59,289 nt of DNA from Bifidobacterium breve (GTDB lineage: Bacteria; Actinomycetota; Actinomycetes; Nanopelagicales; Nanopelagicaceae): positions 1 to 59,289 of the forward strand of contig CAMBGS010000002.1 of the NCBI GenBank assembly GCA_945866305.1, read 5' to 3'. Below are positions 48,847 to 58,735 of the stretch, one piece after another; position 1 is the stretch's first letter; every line of letters begins with the position of its first letter. The translations under genes and the position numbers were made by a program. The notes under the pieces were generated by a model. That model did no database searches. It worked only from the letters and a program-made list of their open reading frames with translations, and had not been told where the DNA came from.

Positions 48847-50216
48847 TACTTTTCACCTGCTTGCGGCAGCTTTGCATATTTCTTACGGACAGCCGTTCGT
48901 GCTTCTCCAACGGTGACTACTGATCCAGTTATTAAAATTGCCAGAGACTCATCGCTAAGCGGACGGATCGCATCTTTAACGGCGCGATCAATTGCGGCTT
49001 GCAGGGTCTCTTCTGCGAAAACTCGATCTGCGCCGAAAACTTGCATTGCCAATTTGTTTAGGTCGGAAACCTTCATTGAGCGCTCTGAAGAATTAGTCGT
49101 AACAATAATTTGATTCATTACCGGCTCTAGCGCCTGCAAAATCCCAAGTGCATCCTTATCGGCCATCAAGGCCACGATTCCAGTGACATCGTCAAAGGTA
49201 AATTCGCTCTGCATGGTTTCAGCAATCGCTTTCGCCCCGTGAGGATTATGGGCCGCATCTAAAATTATGGTGGGATCGCGATGGATGACTTCACATCTTC
49301 CGGGTGAAGTTACATTGGCAAATCCAGCTCGGACAGCATCAATATCTAAATCTTGTTCTCCAAAGAATGCCTCAACAGCAATTAGAGCGGCTGCCGCATT
49401 TGATGCCTGATGCTTGCCATGAAGTGGCAAGAAAATATCGTCATAATGACCGCGCAAGCCGGTGATTGAAATCAACTGGCCGCCGACTGCAATTGCACGT
49501 GAATCGATGGAGTACTCCAAACCCTCGCGTGCAATATCAGCACCGACTTCAGCAGCGCGACGCAAGAGTTCAACAGCAGCCTCAGGAGTTTGTTGGGCCA
49601 GAACGATGAAGCCTTGTTCTTTAATGATGCCAGCTTTAGTAGCAGCGATTTCTGTAATGGTATTACCCAAGTACTCCATATGATCTAAACCAATTGGGGT
49701 AATTACAGAAACATCGGCATTAACCACATTTGTAGCATCCCATTCTCCGCCCATTCCAACTTCGATTACTCCAACATCAATTGGATGCTCGGCAAATGCC
49801 GCAAAGGCAAGTGCGGTAATCGCCTCAAAGAATGAGATTGGATTATCAAATTTGCTATCCATTAAATCTAAATACGGGCTGATATCGTTAAAAGAGAAGA
49901 TCAACTCTTTAGCATCAATTGGTTGCCCGTTAATACTTATGCGTTCTAGATAACTTTCTAGATGTGGACTAGTAAAACGCCCAGTTCGTAAGCCCATTTC
50001 AAACAAGAGTGAATCAATCATTCGCGATGTCGTGGTCTTCCCATTTGTACCGCCCACGTGGATTGTCGGGTAACTCAGTTGCGGCGAACCCAAAATATCT
50101 ACCAGTGCGCTAATTCGATCTAAAGTAGGCGCAATTCGAGTTTCTGGCCAACGGGCTAAGAGCGCTTTTTCGATCGCATCAATTCGTGCTTGATCATCTG
50201 GGCTTATTTGGTTCAT
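48846..50216 (-). CDS. folC: Folylpolyglutamate synthase / dihydrofolate synthase
   Basis: ATP-dependent ligase adding glutamate to dihydropteroate and folates. The P-loop HVGGTNGKTTTSRMI (about 50) and IEVGMGGEWDATNVVNADVSVITPIGLDHMEYLG are family signatures; AAHNPHGAKAIAET is the Mur-ligase C-domain motif. 456 aa. It starts 4 nt after valS. Confidence 0.95.
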   Translation of the reverse strand: MNQISPDDQARIDAIEKALLARWPETRIAPTLDRISALVDILGSPQLSYPTIHVGGTNGKTTTSRMIDSLLFEMGLRTGRFTSPHLESYLERISINGQPIDAKELIFSFNDISPYLDLMDSKFDNPISFFEAITALAFAAFAEHPIDVGVIEVGMGGEWDATNVVNADVSVITPIGLDHMEYLGNTITEIAATKAGIIKEQGFIVLAQQTPEAAVELLRRAAEVGADIAREGLEYSIDSRAIAVGGQLISITGLRGHYDDIFLPLHGKHQASNAAAALIAVEAFFGEQDLDIDAVRAGFANVTSPGRCEVIHRDPTIILDAAHNPHGAKAIAETMQSEFTFDDVTGIVALMADKDALGILQALEPVMNQIIVTTNSSERSMKVSDLNKLAMQVFGADRVFAEETLQAAIDRAVKDAIRPLSDESLAILITGSVVTVGEARTAVRKKYAKLPQAGEK

Positions 50217-50220
50217 AGAT

Positions 50221-52809
50221 TTATTTCAGCGCTGCAAGTGCGGCTGTAATTCGTTCGATATCCGCAGAAGTTTTTGCAAGTCTCTCTTTAATTTCAACAA
50301 CAACATCTGCCGGAGCTTTAGCCATAAATCCAGCATTTCCGAGTTTGACTTCTGCGGTCTGTAAATCTTTCTTCGCGGCAGCTAAGTCTTTTTCTAAACG
50401 TGATCGCTCGGCCACAACATCGATTGATCCGGTCAAATCTAGTTCGATCTTTACGCCGGCAATTTCCAGAGTTGCAGAAGGTGTGAACTCTTTATCTTCA
50501 AGTTTTAGTAAAAAGCGCAGCGCGCTGGAATATTCGACAATTTCTGCTGATCCGATAAAGCGACCGGGGACTTTCTGAGCTGGCTTTAAACCTTGATCAT
50601 TACGGAAGCGACGAACTTCTGTGACAACCTCTTGAAGTGCGGTTACAAGTGATTCAGATTTCTTGTCGATATGTGCTGCATTGGATTCAGGCCAATTTGC
50701 AACTACAAGTGATTGGCCACCAGTGAGGGTGCACCAAAGTTCTTCAGTGATAAATGGCATTACTGGGTGCAATACGCGCATTAACTGATCAAGAACATGG
50801 CCCAATACTCGTTGAGAGGCGCCTTTATTTTCTGACGCAAAAGTCTCTTTAGAAAGTTCGAGATACCAATCGCAGAGGTCATCCCAAGCGAAGTGGTAGA
50901 GAATTTCGCAAGCACGAGCAAATTCATACCCCTCAAGCAGGGCATCAACATCGCGCAAGGATTCGCTCAGGCGCGAAAGAATCCAGCGGTCAATTGCATT
51001 AAGAGTTGAAACCTCAGGCAGCGGTCCAGCAACGGTTGCGCCATTCATCATTGCAAAGCGAGTGGCATTCCATAACTTGGTGGCAAAGTTACGAGATCCG
51101 CCAATCCAATCTTCGGCCAGCGCTTGATCTGTTCCAGGATTAGCACCGCGTGCAAGAGTAAAGCGGAGTGCATCCGCACCGTACTTGTCCATAAATTCAA
51201 TTGGGTCAATTACATTTCCGCGACTCTTTGACATCTTCTTACCAAATTGGTCGCGAACAAGACCGTGCAACATAATTGTTTTAAAGGGTGCAACGCCATC
51301 CATCGCAAAGGTAGACATCATCATCATTCGAACAACCCAGAAAAACAAGATGTCATACCCGGTAACAAGAACACTGGTCGGGTAGAACTTAGCTAAATCT
51401 GCGGTCTTTTCTGGCCAGCCAAAGGTGGAAAAGGCCCACTGTCCAGATGAGAACCAAGTATCTAAAACATCTGGGTCTTGGCTCCAACCATCTGGTGCAA
51501 CTTCATCAGGACCAATAACTTTTACTTCATCATTTGGTCCATACCAAACTGGAATGCGATGTCCCCACCAAAGTTGGCGAGAGATACACCAATCGTGCAT
51601 GTTGTCGACCCATTCAAAGTAACGAGGTGAGAGCGCTTCTGGTTCAATCTTTACTTCACCACTGCGAACTGCGTCAGCCGACGCTTTAGCAAGAGGCGCA
51701 ACCTTTACAAACCACTGCTTGGAAAGTCTTGGTTCAACAGTTGTATCGCAACGAGAACAATGACCAACAGCGTGAATATAAGGGCGCTTTTCCGCGACTA
51801 CGCGGCCCATCTCTTTTAACTTTGCAACAACTGCAACGCGCGCTTCGAAGCGATCCATTCCATCAAATTCTGTTCCAGTGCCGGCCATTACTCCGTGTTC
51901 GTTCATGATCACGACGAAGGGCACGTTGTGGCGCATCGCCATTTCAAAGTCATTTGGGTCGTGCGCGGCGGTGACTTTTACTGCACCTGTACCAAAATCT
52001 TGCTCCACAAGTTCATCGGCAATGATCGGGATCATGCGATTTACCAAAGGAAGAAGTACTTCAGTACCAATCATATGTTTGTAGCGAGGGTCATCGGGGT
52101 GAACGGCGACAGCACCGTCACCGAGCATTGTTTCGGCGCGAGTGGTTGCAACAACAATTGATTGTTCGCCTTCGCCGTAACGAATCTGTACGAATTCGCC
52201 CGCATCATCTTGATGATCAACTTCAATATCTGAGAGTGCAGTTAGGCAGCGTGGGCACCAGTTGATAATCCTTTCAGCGCGGTAGATCAAACCAGCATCG
52301 TGCATCTTCTTAAAGATTGAGACAACGGCTTTGGACATTCCTTCATCCATTGTGAAACGCTCACGTGTCCAGTCGACGCTAACGCCGAGACGTTTCATCT
52401 GATCGAGAATTGCTCCACCTGATTCAGCTTTCCATTCCCAAACCTTTTTAATGAATGCTTCACGGCCTAAATCATGACGAGATATTCCTTGTGAACCGAT
52501 CTGTTTTTCCACAACGTTCTGTGTTGCGATACCGGCGTGATCCATTCCGGGTAACCATAAAACTTCATACCCCTTCATACGCTTCATTCGCGATAAACAA
52601 TCTTGCAAGGTTTGATCTAGGGCATGGCCAATATGTAAAACGCCTGTGACGTTCGGTGGTGGCAAAACTATTGTGAACGCTTCTTTTTTGGAAGTTGCAT
52701 CGGCGGTGAAATAATTAGCGCTCAGCCACTTTTCATACAGGCGAGGCTCGATATCGACCGGTGAAAAGGTCGAAGCGAGTTCAGCGCCAGCTGGCGATGC
52801 GGAAGACAT
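50221..52809 (-). CDS. valS: Valyl-tRNA synthetase
   Basis: Class I synthetase charging tRNA(Val) with editing of threonine. HIGH motif in VLHIGHALDQTL (about 60), KMSKS in FGKKMSKSRGN (about 535), the CP1 editing domain (about 200-330), the anticodon-binding domain and a C-terminal coiled coil (last about 65 residues, RSRLEKDLAAAKKDLQ). 862 aa, normal for the bacterial short-insert form. 15 nt downstream of clpX. Confidence 0.97.
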   Translation of the reverse strand: MSSASPAGAELASTFSPVDIEPRLYEKWLSANYFTADATSKKEAFTIVLPPPNVTGVLHIGHALDQTLQDCLSRMKRMKGYEVLWLPGMDHAGIATQNVVEKQIGSQGISRHDLGREAFIKKVWEWKAESGGAILDQMKRLGVSVDWTRERFTMDEGMSKAVVSIFKKMHDAGLIYRAERIINWCPRCLTALSDIEVDHQDDAGEFVQIRYGEGEQSIVVATTRAETMLGDGAVAVHPDDPRYKHMIGTEVLLPLVNRMIPIIADELVEQDFGTGAVKVTAAHDPNDFEMAMRHNVPFVVIMNEHGVMAGTGTEFDGMDRFEARVAVVAKLKEMGRVVAEKRPYIHAVGHCSRCDTTVEPRLSKQWFVKVAPLAKASADAVRSGEVKIEPEALSPRYFEWVDNMHDWCISRQLWWGHRIPVWYGPNDEVKVIGPDEVAPDGWSQDPDVLDTWFSSGQWAFSTFGWPEKTADLAKFYPTSVLVTGYDILFFWVVRMMMMSTFAMDGVAPFKTIMLHGLVRDQFGKKMSKSRGNVIDPIEFMDKYGADALRFTLARGANPGTDQALAEDWIGGSRNFATKLWNATRFAMMNGATVAGPLPEVSTLNAIDRWILSRLSESLRDVDALLEGYEFARACEILYHFAWDDLCDWYLELSKETFASENKGASQRVLGHVLDQLMRVLHPVMPFITEELWCTLTGGQSLVVANWPESNAAHIDKKSESLVTALQEVVTEVRRFRNDQGLKPAQKVPGRFIGSAEIVEYSSALRFLLKLEDKEFTPSATLEIAGVKIELDLTGSIDVVAERSRLEKDLAAAKKDLQTAEVKLGNAGFMAKAPADVVVEIKERLAKTSADIERITAALAALK

Positions 52810-52824
52810 AGAGCGCAGTCTAGA

Positions 52825-54120
52825 TTATGCGCTCTTCTCCTCTGTACCTTTTTCGCGTCGTGAAGCCCGCTTTGGAATATCTCCTGTGCGCTCAACCAAG
52901 GTTGGGCCCACATTTTCATTAATACACTCTTTTGTAATTATGACTTTGGCAATATCTGTGCGACTTGGCACGTCGTACATCACTGTCAGAAGTACTGATT
53001 CCATAATGGCGCGTAATCCACGTGCCCCGGTGCCGCGGGTCAACGCAAGTTCAGAAATGGCATCGAGTGATTCAGGAGTGAATTCAAGTTCAACATCGTC
53101 CAAATTAAAGAGGCGCTGATACTGCTTGACCAGTGCGTTCTTTGGCTCAGTCAAAATTTCCATTAAAGCTGTCTTATCTAGATTTTCCACGCTAGTTAAA
53201 ACTGGAAGGCGACCAATAAATTCAGGGATCATTCCAAATTTCAGAAGATCTTCCGGCATTACATCAGCGAAGATATCTTTACGGTTCTTATCCGCTGCTT
53301 CTTGCAGGGTCGCATTAAAGCCAACTCCTGCTTTTCCGCTGCGCGCTTCTATAATTTTATCTAGACCAGCGAATGCTCCACCCACAATAAAGAGCACGTT
53401 AGTTGTGTCAATCTGAATAAATTCTTGGTGTGGGTGTTTACGTCCACCTTGCGGTGGAACAGAAGCAACTGTTCCTTCTAGGATTTTCAGAAGTGCTTGT
53501 TGTACGCCCTCACCGGAAACATCGCGAGTGATTGACGGATTTTCTGATTTGCGGGCAACTTTATCAATTTCATCAATATAAATGATTCCAGTTTCGGCTT
53601 TCTTTACATCGTAATCTGCCGCCTGCAAAAGCTTAAGAAGGATATTTTCAACATCTTCACCAACGTAACCAGCCTCAGTCAGCGCTGTTGCATCTGCTAT
53701 AGCAAATGGCACATTAAGCATGCGCGCCAAAGTTTGCGCCATCAGAGTTTTACCGCAACCAGTTGGACCAAGTAGCAAAATATTCGACTTGGCAAGCTCT
53801 ACGCCGTCTTCACCTTTAGCTTGTCCTGATTGAACTCGCTTGTAGTGGTTGTAGACCGCAACGGCTAAAGACTTCTTCGCACGATCTTGACCGATTACGT
53901 ATTGATCTAAGAATTCAAAAATTGCTTGTGGCTTGGGAAGTTCAGTAAGTCCAAGTGTTGTCGCTTCGGCAAGTTCTTCAACGATGATCTCGTTACAGAG
54001 TTCAATACATTCATCGCAGATGTATACGCCGGGACCTGCAATCAGCTTTTTTACTTGCTTCTGGGTCTTGCCACAAAAGGAACATTTGAGCAGGTCGCTA
54101 GTTTCGCCGATACGAGTCAT
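52825..54120 (-). CDS. clpX: ATP-dependent Clp protease ATPase subunit ClpX
   Basis: AAA+ unfoldase that feeds ClpP. N-terminal C4 zinc domain (CSFCGKT ... CDECIELC), Walker [12 protein letters not shown], Walker [11 protein letters not shown], and the pore and IGF-type ClpP-contact region ([14 protein letters not shown]) are intact. 431 aa. It follows the MFS gene by 47 nt; in most relatives clpX follows clpP2 directly. Confidence 0.97.
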   Translation of the reverse strand: MTRIGETSDLLKCSFCGKTQKQVKKLIAGPGVYICDECIELCNEIIVEELAEATTLGLTELPKPQAIFEFLDQYVIGQDRAKKSLAVAVYNHYKRVQSGQAKGEDGVELAKSNILLLGPTGCGKTLMAQTLARMLNVPFAIADATALTEAGYVGEDVENILLKLLQAADYDVKKAETGIIYIDEIDKVARKSENPSITRDVSGEGVQQALLKILEGTVASVPPQGGRKHPHQEFIQIDTTNVLFIVGGAFAGLDKIIEARSGKAGVGFNATLQEAADKNRKDIFADVMPEDLLKFGMIPEFIGRLPVLTSVENLDKTALMEILTEPKNALVKQYQRLFNLDDVELEFTPESLDAISELALTRGTGARGLRAIMESVLLTVMYDVPSRTDIAKVIITKECINENVGPTLVERTGDIPKRASRREKGTEEKSA

Positions 54121-54167
54121 AGGTAAAGAATAGTTTTTAACTCAGTTTTATGTGTCCTGGTTCAAGC

Positions 54168-55427
54168 CTAATTCTGTTCGCTTATAGTGGAATTCGGCTG
54201 TGATTTTCGCGGATCGCGTAATTCTTTAACACCCGGAACGAGCAGCGTCAGATAACAGACAAGTAAGTGGAATGCGATTGCAAAGAGAAGGAAATCTCGC
54301 TCACCAGTTAGTGCAATAACCGGACCAACAAGTGCCATACCCAGTGGCATCAATCCACTAGTACCAACCATGTCAATGCTAAATACTCGGCCTTGCATCT
54401 CTTGTGGAATTTCGCGTTGCACCGCAGTTACCCAATATGCCTCCCAGCCGCCAATCGAAAGGCCGGCAATGAAGTATCCAAAAATTACAAAATTTGGAGA
54501 AATTGGAAATGCTAAGACAAGTGGCGCAAAGGCGAAGAGAGACCACATTGAGATTGCAACGAGTCCGGGCCGCTTGGTTTGAAATTTGATCGCAGCAATT
54601 GCGCTGATCATTCCACCGAGGCTAAACATTGCTGCAGATATAGCAAAAACATTGTTGGTATCGAATTCACGTCGAGTGATGACTGGAAGTAAAACCGTCT
54701 CGGCAGCAACAATCACCATCAATTGAAATGAAGCCATAAAGATGGATGCTGCAAGCCACTTAATTTCCCAAACTAATTTAAGGCCCTCGCGGAGTTCAGA
54801 GAAGAACGACGGCTTTTTTTCAATCACTACCTGAATCGGTTCCTCTGTGATCCCAAATAGGAGAGACGTTCCCAAGAAGAATGCGAAAGCTGTTACGGCA
54901 AAGGTGTAATCAGCACCAATCAATGCAACAGAAAGTCCGCCAACTCCTGGCCCAACAATTGTTCCGATCTTGGCAACAATTCCACGTGCCACATTTCCGG
55001 CTGGAAGAAGATGGTCAGGCAATAAACTTGGAACTATCGCAGCTCCTGCGGGTGCTCCGAATGCATCACCTAAGCCCATTAGAAATACCAACAAACCAAT
55101 TGCCCAAAGTGGCAAATGCGCTGCTGAAAAAAAGACTAAGACCAAAGCGACCAAACCACGAAATGCATCTGCACTGATCATTACCCATTTACGAGGAAGA
55201 CGATCAGACCAAACACCACCAGCGAGTGTGAAAATAGTTCCTGCAAATACACGCGATGCCAGGATTAGACCTAGGTCTGTGGCAGTGCCGCCGTTATCGA
55301 GAATGCTGATTGCTAGCGCAATTGGGAAAGCTGATGAGCCAATTACGAAAATCAATCCAGAGATAAAGAAATTGCGGTAATCCTTATATGAAAAAAGAGC
55401 GCCGGGTTTGAAATATTTCTTCAACAT
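54168..55427 (-). CDS. MFS transporter, 12-TMS (EntS/DHA3-like exporter)
   Basis: 419-aa major facilitator protein with about twelve hydrophobic segments, including the MFS A motif region GGVWSDRLPRKWVMISADA after segment two. The layout resembles DHA3/EntS-type exporters of siderophores or macrolides; the substrate is not known. It separates clpP2 from clpX and may be co-transcribed with them. Confidence 0.82.
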   Translation of the reverse strand: MLKKYFKPGALFSYKDYRNFFISGLIFVIGSSAFPIALAISILDNGGTATDLGLILASRVFAGTIFTLAGGVWSDRLPRKWVMISADAFRGLVALVLVFFSAAHLPLWAIGLLVFLMGLGDAFGAPAGAAIVPSLLPDHLLPAGNVARGIVAKIGTIVGPGVGGLSVALIGADYTFAVTAFAFFLGTSLLFGITEEPIQVVIEKKPSFFSELREGLKLVWEIKWLAASIFMASFQLMVIVAAETVLLPVITRREFDTNNVFAISAAMFSLGGMISAIAAIKFQTKRPGLVAISMWSLFAFAPLVLAFPISPNFVIFGYFIAGLSIGGWEAYWVTAVQREIPQEMQGRVFSIDMVGTSGLMPLGMALVGPVIALTGERDFLLFAIAFHLLVCYLTLLVPGVKELRDPRKSQPNSTISEQN

Positions 55428-55454
55428 TTCTAGACCGACGCCCCTTTAATTAAA

Positions 55455-56081
55455 TTATGCGGAAGGCTTCGCCTTACGAGAAGACATAACCTTATCTATA
55501 ATTCCGTACTCAACTGCTTCAGCAGCGGTAAGAATCTTGTCACGCTCGATATCTTTTTCGATTTCTTCGATCGTCTTGTTTGAATGCTTAGCAAGCATTG
55601 TCTCGAGCAAGCCACGCATACGCATAATTTCGCGAGCTTGGATCTCGATATCCGATGCTTGTCCCCCACCTTCTGATGAAGGTTGGTGGATAAGGATTCG
55701 TGAGTGCTCGAGTCCGTAACGCTTACCTTTTGTGCCACCAGCAAGGATGATCGCCGCAGCAGATGCTGCTTGGCCAAGACAAATTGTTGTGATGTCTGGG
55801 CGAACAAATTGCATAGTGTCATAAATTGCAGTGAGCGCCGTAAATGATCCACCGGGTGAGTTGATGTAGATCGAAATATCACGATCAGGATCCATCGATT
55901 CAAGGGTAAGTAACTGCGCCATTACATCGTTGGCAACAGTGTCATCAATTGGTTGACCCAAGAAGATGATGCGCTCTTCAAATAACTTTGTATACGGATC
56001 TAAACGCTTGTAACCGTAGGCCGTCTTTTCTTCAATCGTTGGAAGAACGTAGCGGTTTGTAATCTCTTGTATATGTTTCAT
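55455..56081 (-). CDS. clpP2: ATP-dependent Clp protease proteolytic subunit 2
   Basis: Serine peptidase of the Clp barrel. Catalytic Ser in [10 protein letters not shown], His in [13 protein letters not shown] and the Asp in the [18 protein letters not shown] segment. 208 aa. Actinobacteria have two ClpP proteins that form a mixed ClpP1P2 complex; this one has the [10 protein letters not shown] variant of ClpP2. One-base overlap with clpP1. Confidence 0.95.
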   Translation of the reverse strand: MKHIQEITNRYVLPTIEEKTAYGYKRLDPYTKLFEERIIFLGQPIDDTVANDVMAQLLTLESMDPDRDISIYINSPGGSFTALTAIYDTMQFVRPDITTICLGQAASAAAIILAGGTKGKRYGLEHSRILIHQPSSEGGGQASDIEIQAREIMRMRGLLETMLAKHSNKTIEEIEKDIERDKILTAAEAVEYGIIDKVMSSRKAKPSA

Positions 56082-56707
56082 TACTTCTTACCTCCCGCGA
56101 TTTGTCCATCGTTTGTGGCGATGTGATCGATAAAGCCATAAGCAAGTGCATCCTTGGCGTTAAACCAATTGTCGCGATCTGAATCCGCAATGATTTTTTC
56201 AAGTGGCTGGCCAGTGTGCTTGGCATTTAACTCAGACATTGTCTGCTTTGTAATCGCCATCTGTTCTGCCTGAATGCGAATATCAGTTGCGGTACCACCG
56301 ATTCCGCCAAGTGGTTGGTGCATCAAGATTCGTGCATTAGGTGTTGCATAACGTTTTCCTGGTGCGCCAGCAGTAAGAATAAATTGACCCATTGATGCTG
56401 CCATTCCCATTGCCACTGTTGCAACATCGTTCTTGATGTAATGCATAGTGTCATAGATCGCCATACCTGCAGTCACAGATCCACCAGGTGAATTTATGTA
56501 CAGGTAAATATCTTTTTCAGGATCTTCCGCAGCTAGAAGCAGCATCTGTGCACAGATTGCATTAGCCATCTCATCGCGAAATTCTCCGGCGAGAAAAATA
56601 ATGCGTTCGCGCAACAAACGGTTATAGACATTGTCATCTAGCCAGTTAGCGCCGTTTGCAGCACTGCGTGCGTTCTGCCCGGCCGACTGTGGGTCTTGAT
56701 AATCCAC
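56081..56707 (-). CDS. clpP1: ATP-dependent Clp protease proteolytic subunit 1
   Basis: First Clp peptidase. Catalytic Ser in [12 protein letters not shown], His in [12 protein letters not shown] and Asp in [20 protein letters not shown]. 208 aa. The start is GTG at 56707 with GGAGG 5 nt upstream. First gene of clpP1-clpP2-MFS-clpX-valS. Confidence 0.95.
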   Translation of the reverse strand: MDYQDPQSAGQNARSAANGANWLDDNVYNRLLRERIIFLAGEFRDEMANAICAQMLLLAAEDPEKDIYLYINSPGGSVTAGMAIYDTMHYIKNDVATVAMGMAASMGQFILTAGAPGKRYATPNARILMHQPLGGIGGTATDIRIQAEQMAITKQTMSELNAKHTGQPLEKIIADSDRDNWFNAKDALAYGFIDHIATNDGQIAGGKK

Positions 56708-56731
56708 GTGATCCTCCTGATTGAGTACTTC

Positions 56732-56763
56732 TTTATATGTATTGACCTTAACAATCCTTAAGG
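56732..56763 (-). promoter_or_regulatory. clpP1 promoter region with repeated TTAAGG
   Basis: TATAAA (56732-56737) is a good -10, giving a start about 20 nt before the clpP1 ribosome-binding site. Upstream there is no consensus -35, but TTAAGG occurs twice exactly 10 nt apart (56746-56751 and 56756-56761), one helical turn, with the distal copy 18 nt from the -10. That pattern suits an activator-dependent promoter. Confidence 0.45.
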
Positions 56764-56809
56764 CTAAATGCTTCCCAAATATCGAAAAAGGGGCGCAAAT
56801 CGGCCTTTG

Positions 56810-56828
56810 TTCGCTCAGGGCAGAGCAA
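56810..56828. promoter_or_regulatory. Imperfect inverted repeat upstream of clpP1 (possible ClgR-type site)
   Basis: TTCGCTC-N6-GAGCAA is a near palindrome about 100 nt before clpP1. ClgR, the Clp regulator of other actinobacteria, binds sites with CGCT-type half-sites upstream of clpP1P2. The match is loose and no clgR gene is in view. Confidence 0.3.
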
Positions 56829-57172
56829 TCTGATTAATAGTGCGTTAAGTGTGCGTTACTCACGCTTAGTCCTACCTGCCAGCCCTTCATGATCTTGTTT
56901 ACACGCGCTTAGTAAGTCACCGAGTTCTGCCAGCGGTCCTTCGAACCCGTTAAGCGATGGCGTTTATCCCATTGCGCTGACACAACCAGGGCTAGATGTT
57001 GTTGGGTTCGCCTGAAAAATCAGTAAAAGCGAAGATTTTAATGCCGCAAGGTGAAGCAACTAACTATTTGCGGTAGAGCGAGTGAAGTAATGCCAAGAGA
57101 TAATAATAGAAAAAGTACGAAACATGACGATTTAATACCTGTAAATGGTTAAACCTCCAAATTTAAGATGAT

Positions 57173-58735
57173 TTATCTTTTAATCCACCATACTTTCGAA
57201 ATACGGGCCTTGCCTGAAATCAGATTGTAGTCAGCCTTAAAAAGTGTCTCATATTTGTAATTTATGCCAATATGGTAACCAACTAGACTTTTTTTACTAT
57301 TAATTTCTGCATCGCCTTGATTATCTGTTGTAACACTAAATTCAATGTAGTCAGATTTAATGCTTGAAAGTCGTTTAATAGCAGTAACTAAAAGCTTTTC
57401 CTTGATTAGATTCGATGAAATTACTATTCTAGATGAATTTGATTTCTCGGAGATACCGAACTTGGCAATAGGTGATAAGTCTTCAGAAGTTGGTGGTGCT
57501 ACGTCATTGACGCAGCCATTACATTCCCTGAAATCGGATTCTTCCGAAGTTTGTTGTGATAGCTGTATCAATGAATTTTTGAGATTTTCAATTTTCATAG
57601 AGTTTGAGTTGTGATTTTCGCAAGAAGGGATTAACTTTTTGTTCTCGCCTACTTCTATTCTAAGTTTTTCAACCTCAATTATTCCAAGCTTTATCAAACT
57701 TGAGACTTGATAACTCGATAGAGTACTTATGATTGCCGATCTCACTTCACTTGTTATTTCTTCAATTTTTTGAGCTCTCATTTGAACTTTAAGGTCATTC
57801 TGAGCACATAACTTGTTTATGTTTGATGTGCTCGAAGGCTCAGATAGTTTTGAATCTTCTTGCAGTCTATGAACAGGAATTGAAAAGTGAATTACTTTAG
57901 TAGCCAAATAATCATTAGTCCCGTGGAATTTGATTCGCATATCACAGGTACCCGATGATGAAAGTAACAACTTGAATTCTAAGTAACTATCTAGATCATT
58001 TGAGATGAATTTTTCTAAATTACCGCGCCGGTCATTTAGGCATGCTCCTCTCAATTCCTCTATGTATATATTGTCTGCATTGATTCCATTTCCGTTTAAC
58101 GAGGAATTTTGCTGTAAAGTTAAAATTCTAGCTCTGCCCACAAGATAGCTTGGGGTTGAATTCCTTATTACCACTTTATCGGGAAGTTCCATAACAATTT
58201 TCACAGGTAATGGAAATCCCGAATTTGAATCATCGTGGAAGACAATTTCCTTTGATGTTTCATAGCGGATTGTTCTTTGATCTGAGTTTAACACTTTAAT
58301 ACTTATCTGAGCTTTTCCGGGTTCGCCATCGGAGTAAATGTAAACATCAGCTATCCCGTCAACCAAGGTAGGAAGGAACAAGGATTTTGCTTGCTGAAAT
58401 TCTCTTTGGAGCGATAAAAATCCGCGCCCAGAAACGGTTACCATCACGGGAAGAGTGTTTTTCGTCAGGAGCACTCTCTTTCGATCTGCTGAATCCCACT
58501 GGACAATCTGGATGCGGGCAGCAAGATCCTTTGAACGCAAATTTTTAAGTGGATTGATTGAATCTCGATCAAGGACGTTTGATTTATCGGCATCTATCGT
58601 TGAGGCATAAACAGATGTAAAACCATAATTTTCTGATTCGTTTGCATTAGCACTCGAGATTGCTAAATTTATAACAGTGAGAGCTAGAGATAAATACAGG
58701 GCAATGTTTCTGCGATTCATATGAATCATCTTCAT
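57173..58735 (-). CDS. Secreted protein of unknown function
   Basis: 520 aa, not recognised. A signal peptide is clear: basic start, hydrophobic NIALYLSLALTVINLAIS and a likely cleavage after ANA (about 33). Residues about 90-160 (PVMVTVSGRGFLSLQ ... GEPGKAQISIKVL) resemble bacterial Ig-like surface domains. Six cysteines follow the first third, including a CNGC pair near 410, and the region 310-400 looks helical. No membrane anchor or sorting signal at the C-terminus (KVWWIKR). It is richer in Asn, Ser, Ile and Lys, and more AT-rich, than its neighbours. GAGGG precedes the ATG at 58735. Confidence 0.7.
   Translation of the reverse strand: MKMIHMNRRNIALYLSLALTVINLAISSANANESENYGFTSVYASTIDADKSNVLDRDSINPLKNLRSKDLAARIQIVQWDSADRKRVLLTKNTLPVMVTVSGRGFLSLQREFQQAKSLFLPTLVDGIADVYIYSDGEPGKAQISIKVLNSDQRTIRYETSKEIVFHDDSNSGFPLPVKIVMELPDKVVIRNSTPSYLVGRARILTLQQNSSLNGNGINADNIYIEELRGACLNDRRGNLEKFISNDLDSYLEFKLLLSSSGTCDMRIKFHGTNDYLATKVIHFSIPVHRLQEDSKLSEPSSTSNINKLCAQNDLKVQMRAQKIEEITSEVRSAIISTLSSYQVSSLIKLGIIEVEKLRIEVGENKKLIPSCENHNSNSMKIENLKNSLIQLSQQTSEESDFRECNGCVNDVAPPTSEDLSPIAKFGISEKSNSSRIVISSNLIKEKLLVTAIKRLSSIKSDYIEFSVTTDNQGDAEINSKKSLVGYHIGINYKYETLFKADYNLISGKARISKVWWIKR

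Larger units (their letters stand above)
56708..57172. other. 465-nt non-coding stretch upstream of clpP1
   Basis: No ORF of credible quality, tRNA or recognised RNA. Besides the promoter elements next to clpP1 it contains TGCGTTA twice with an 11-nt period (56841-56847, 56852-56858), overlapping the small hairpin GCGT-N5-ACGC. The middle (about 56880-57050) has a balanced, gene-like composition and a stop-bounded minus-strand frame of about 30 codons without a start, so it may be a decayed gene. The part next to the secreted protein (57050-57172) is AT-rich. Confidence 0.4.

Noticed and set aside
56880-57000. tRNA- or tmRNA-like stretch (CCTTCGAACCC recalls a T-arm)
   Set aside because: No acceptor stem, anticodon arm or CCA-adjacent pairing can be drawn around it, and no tmRNA tag-like frame.
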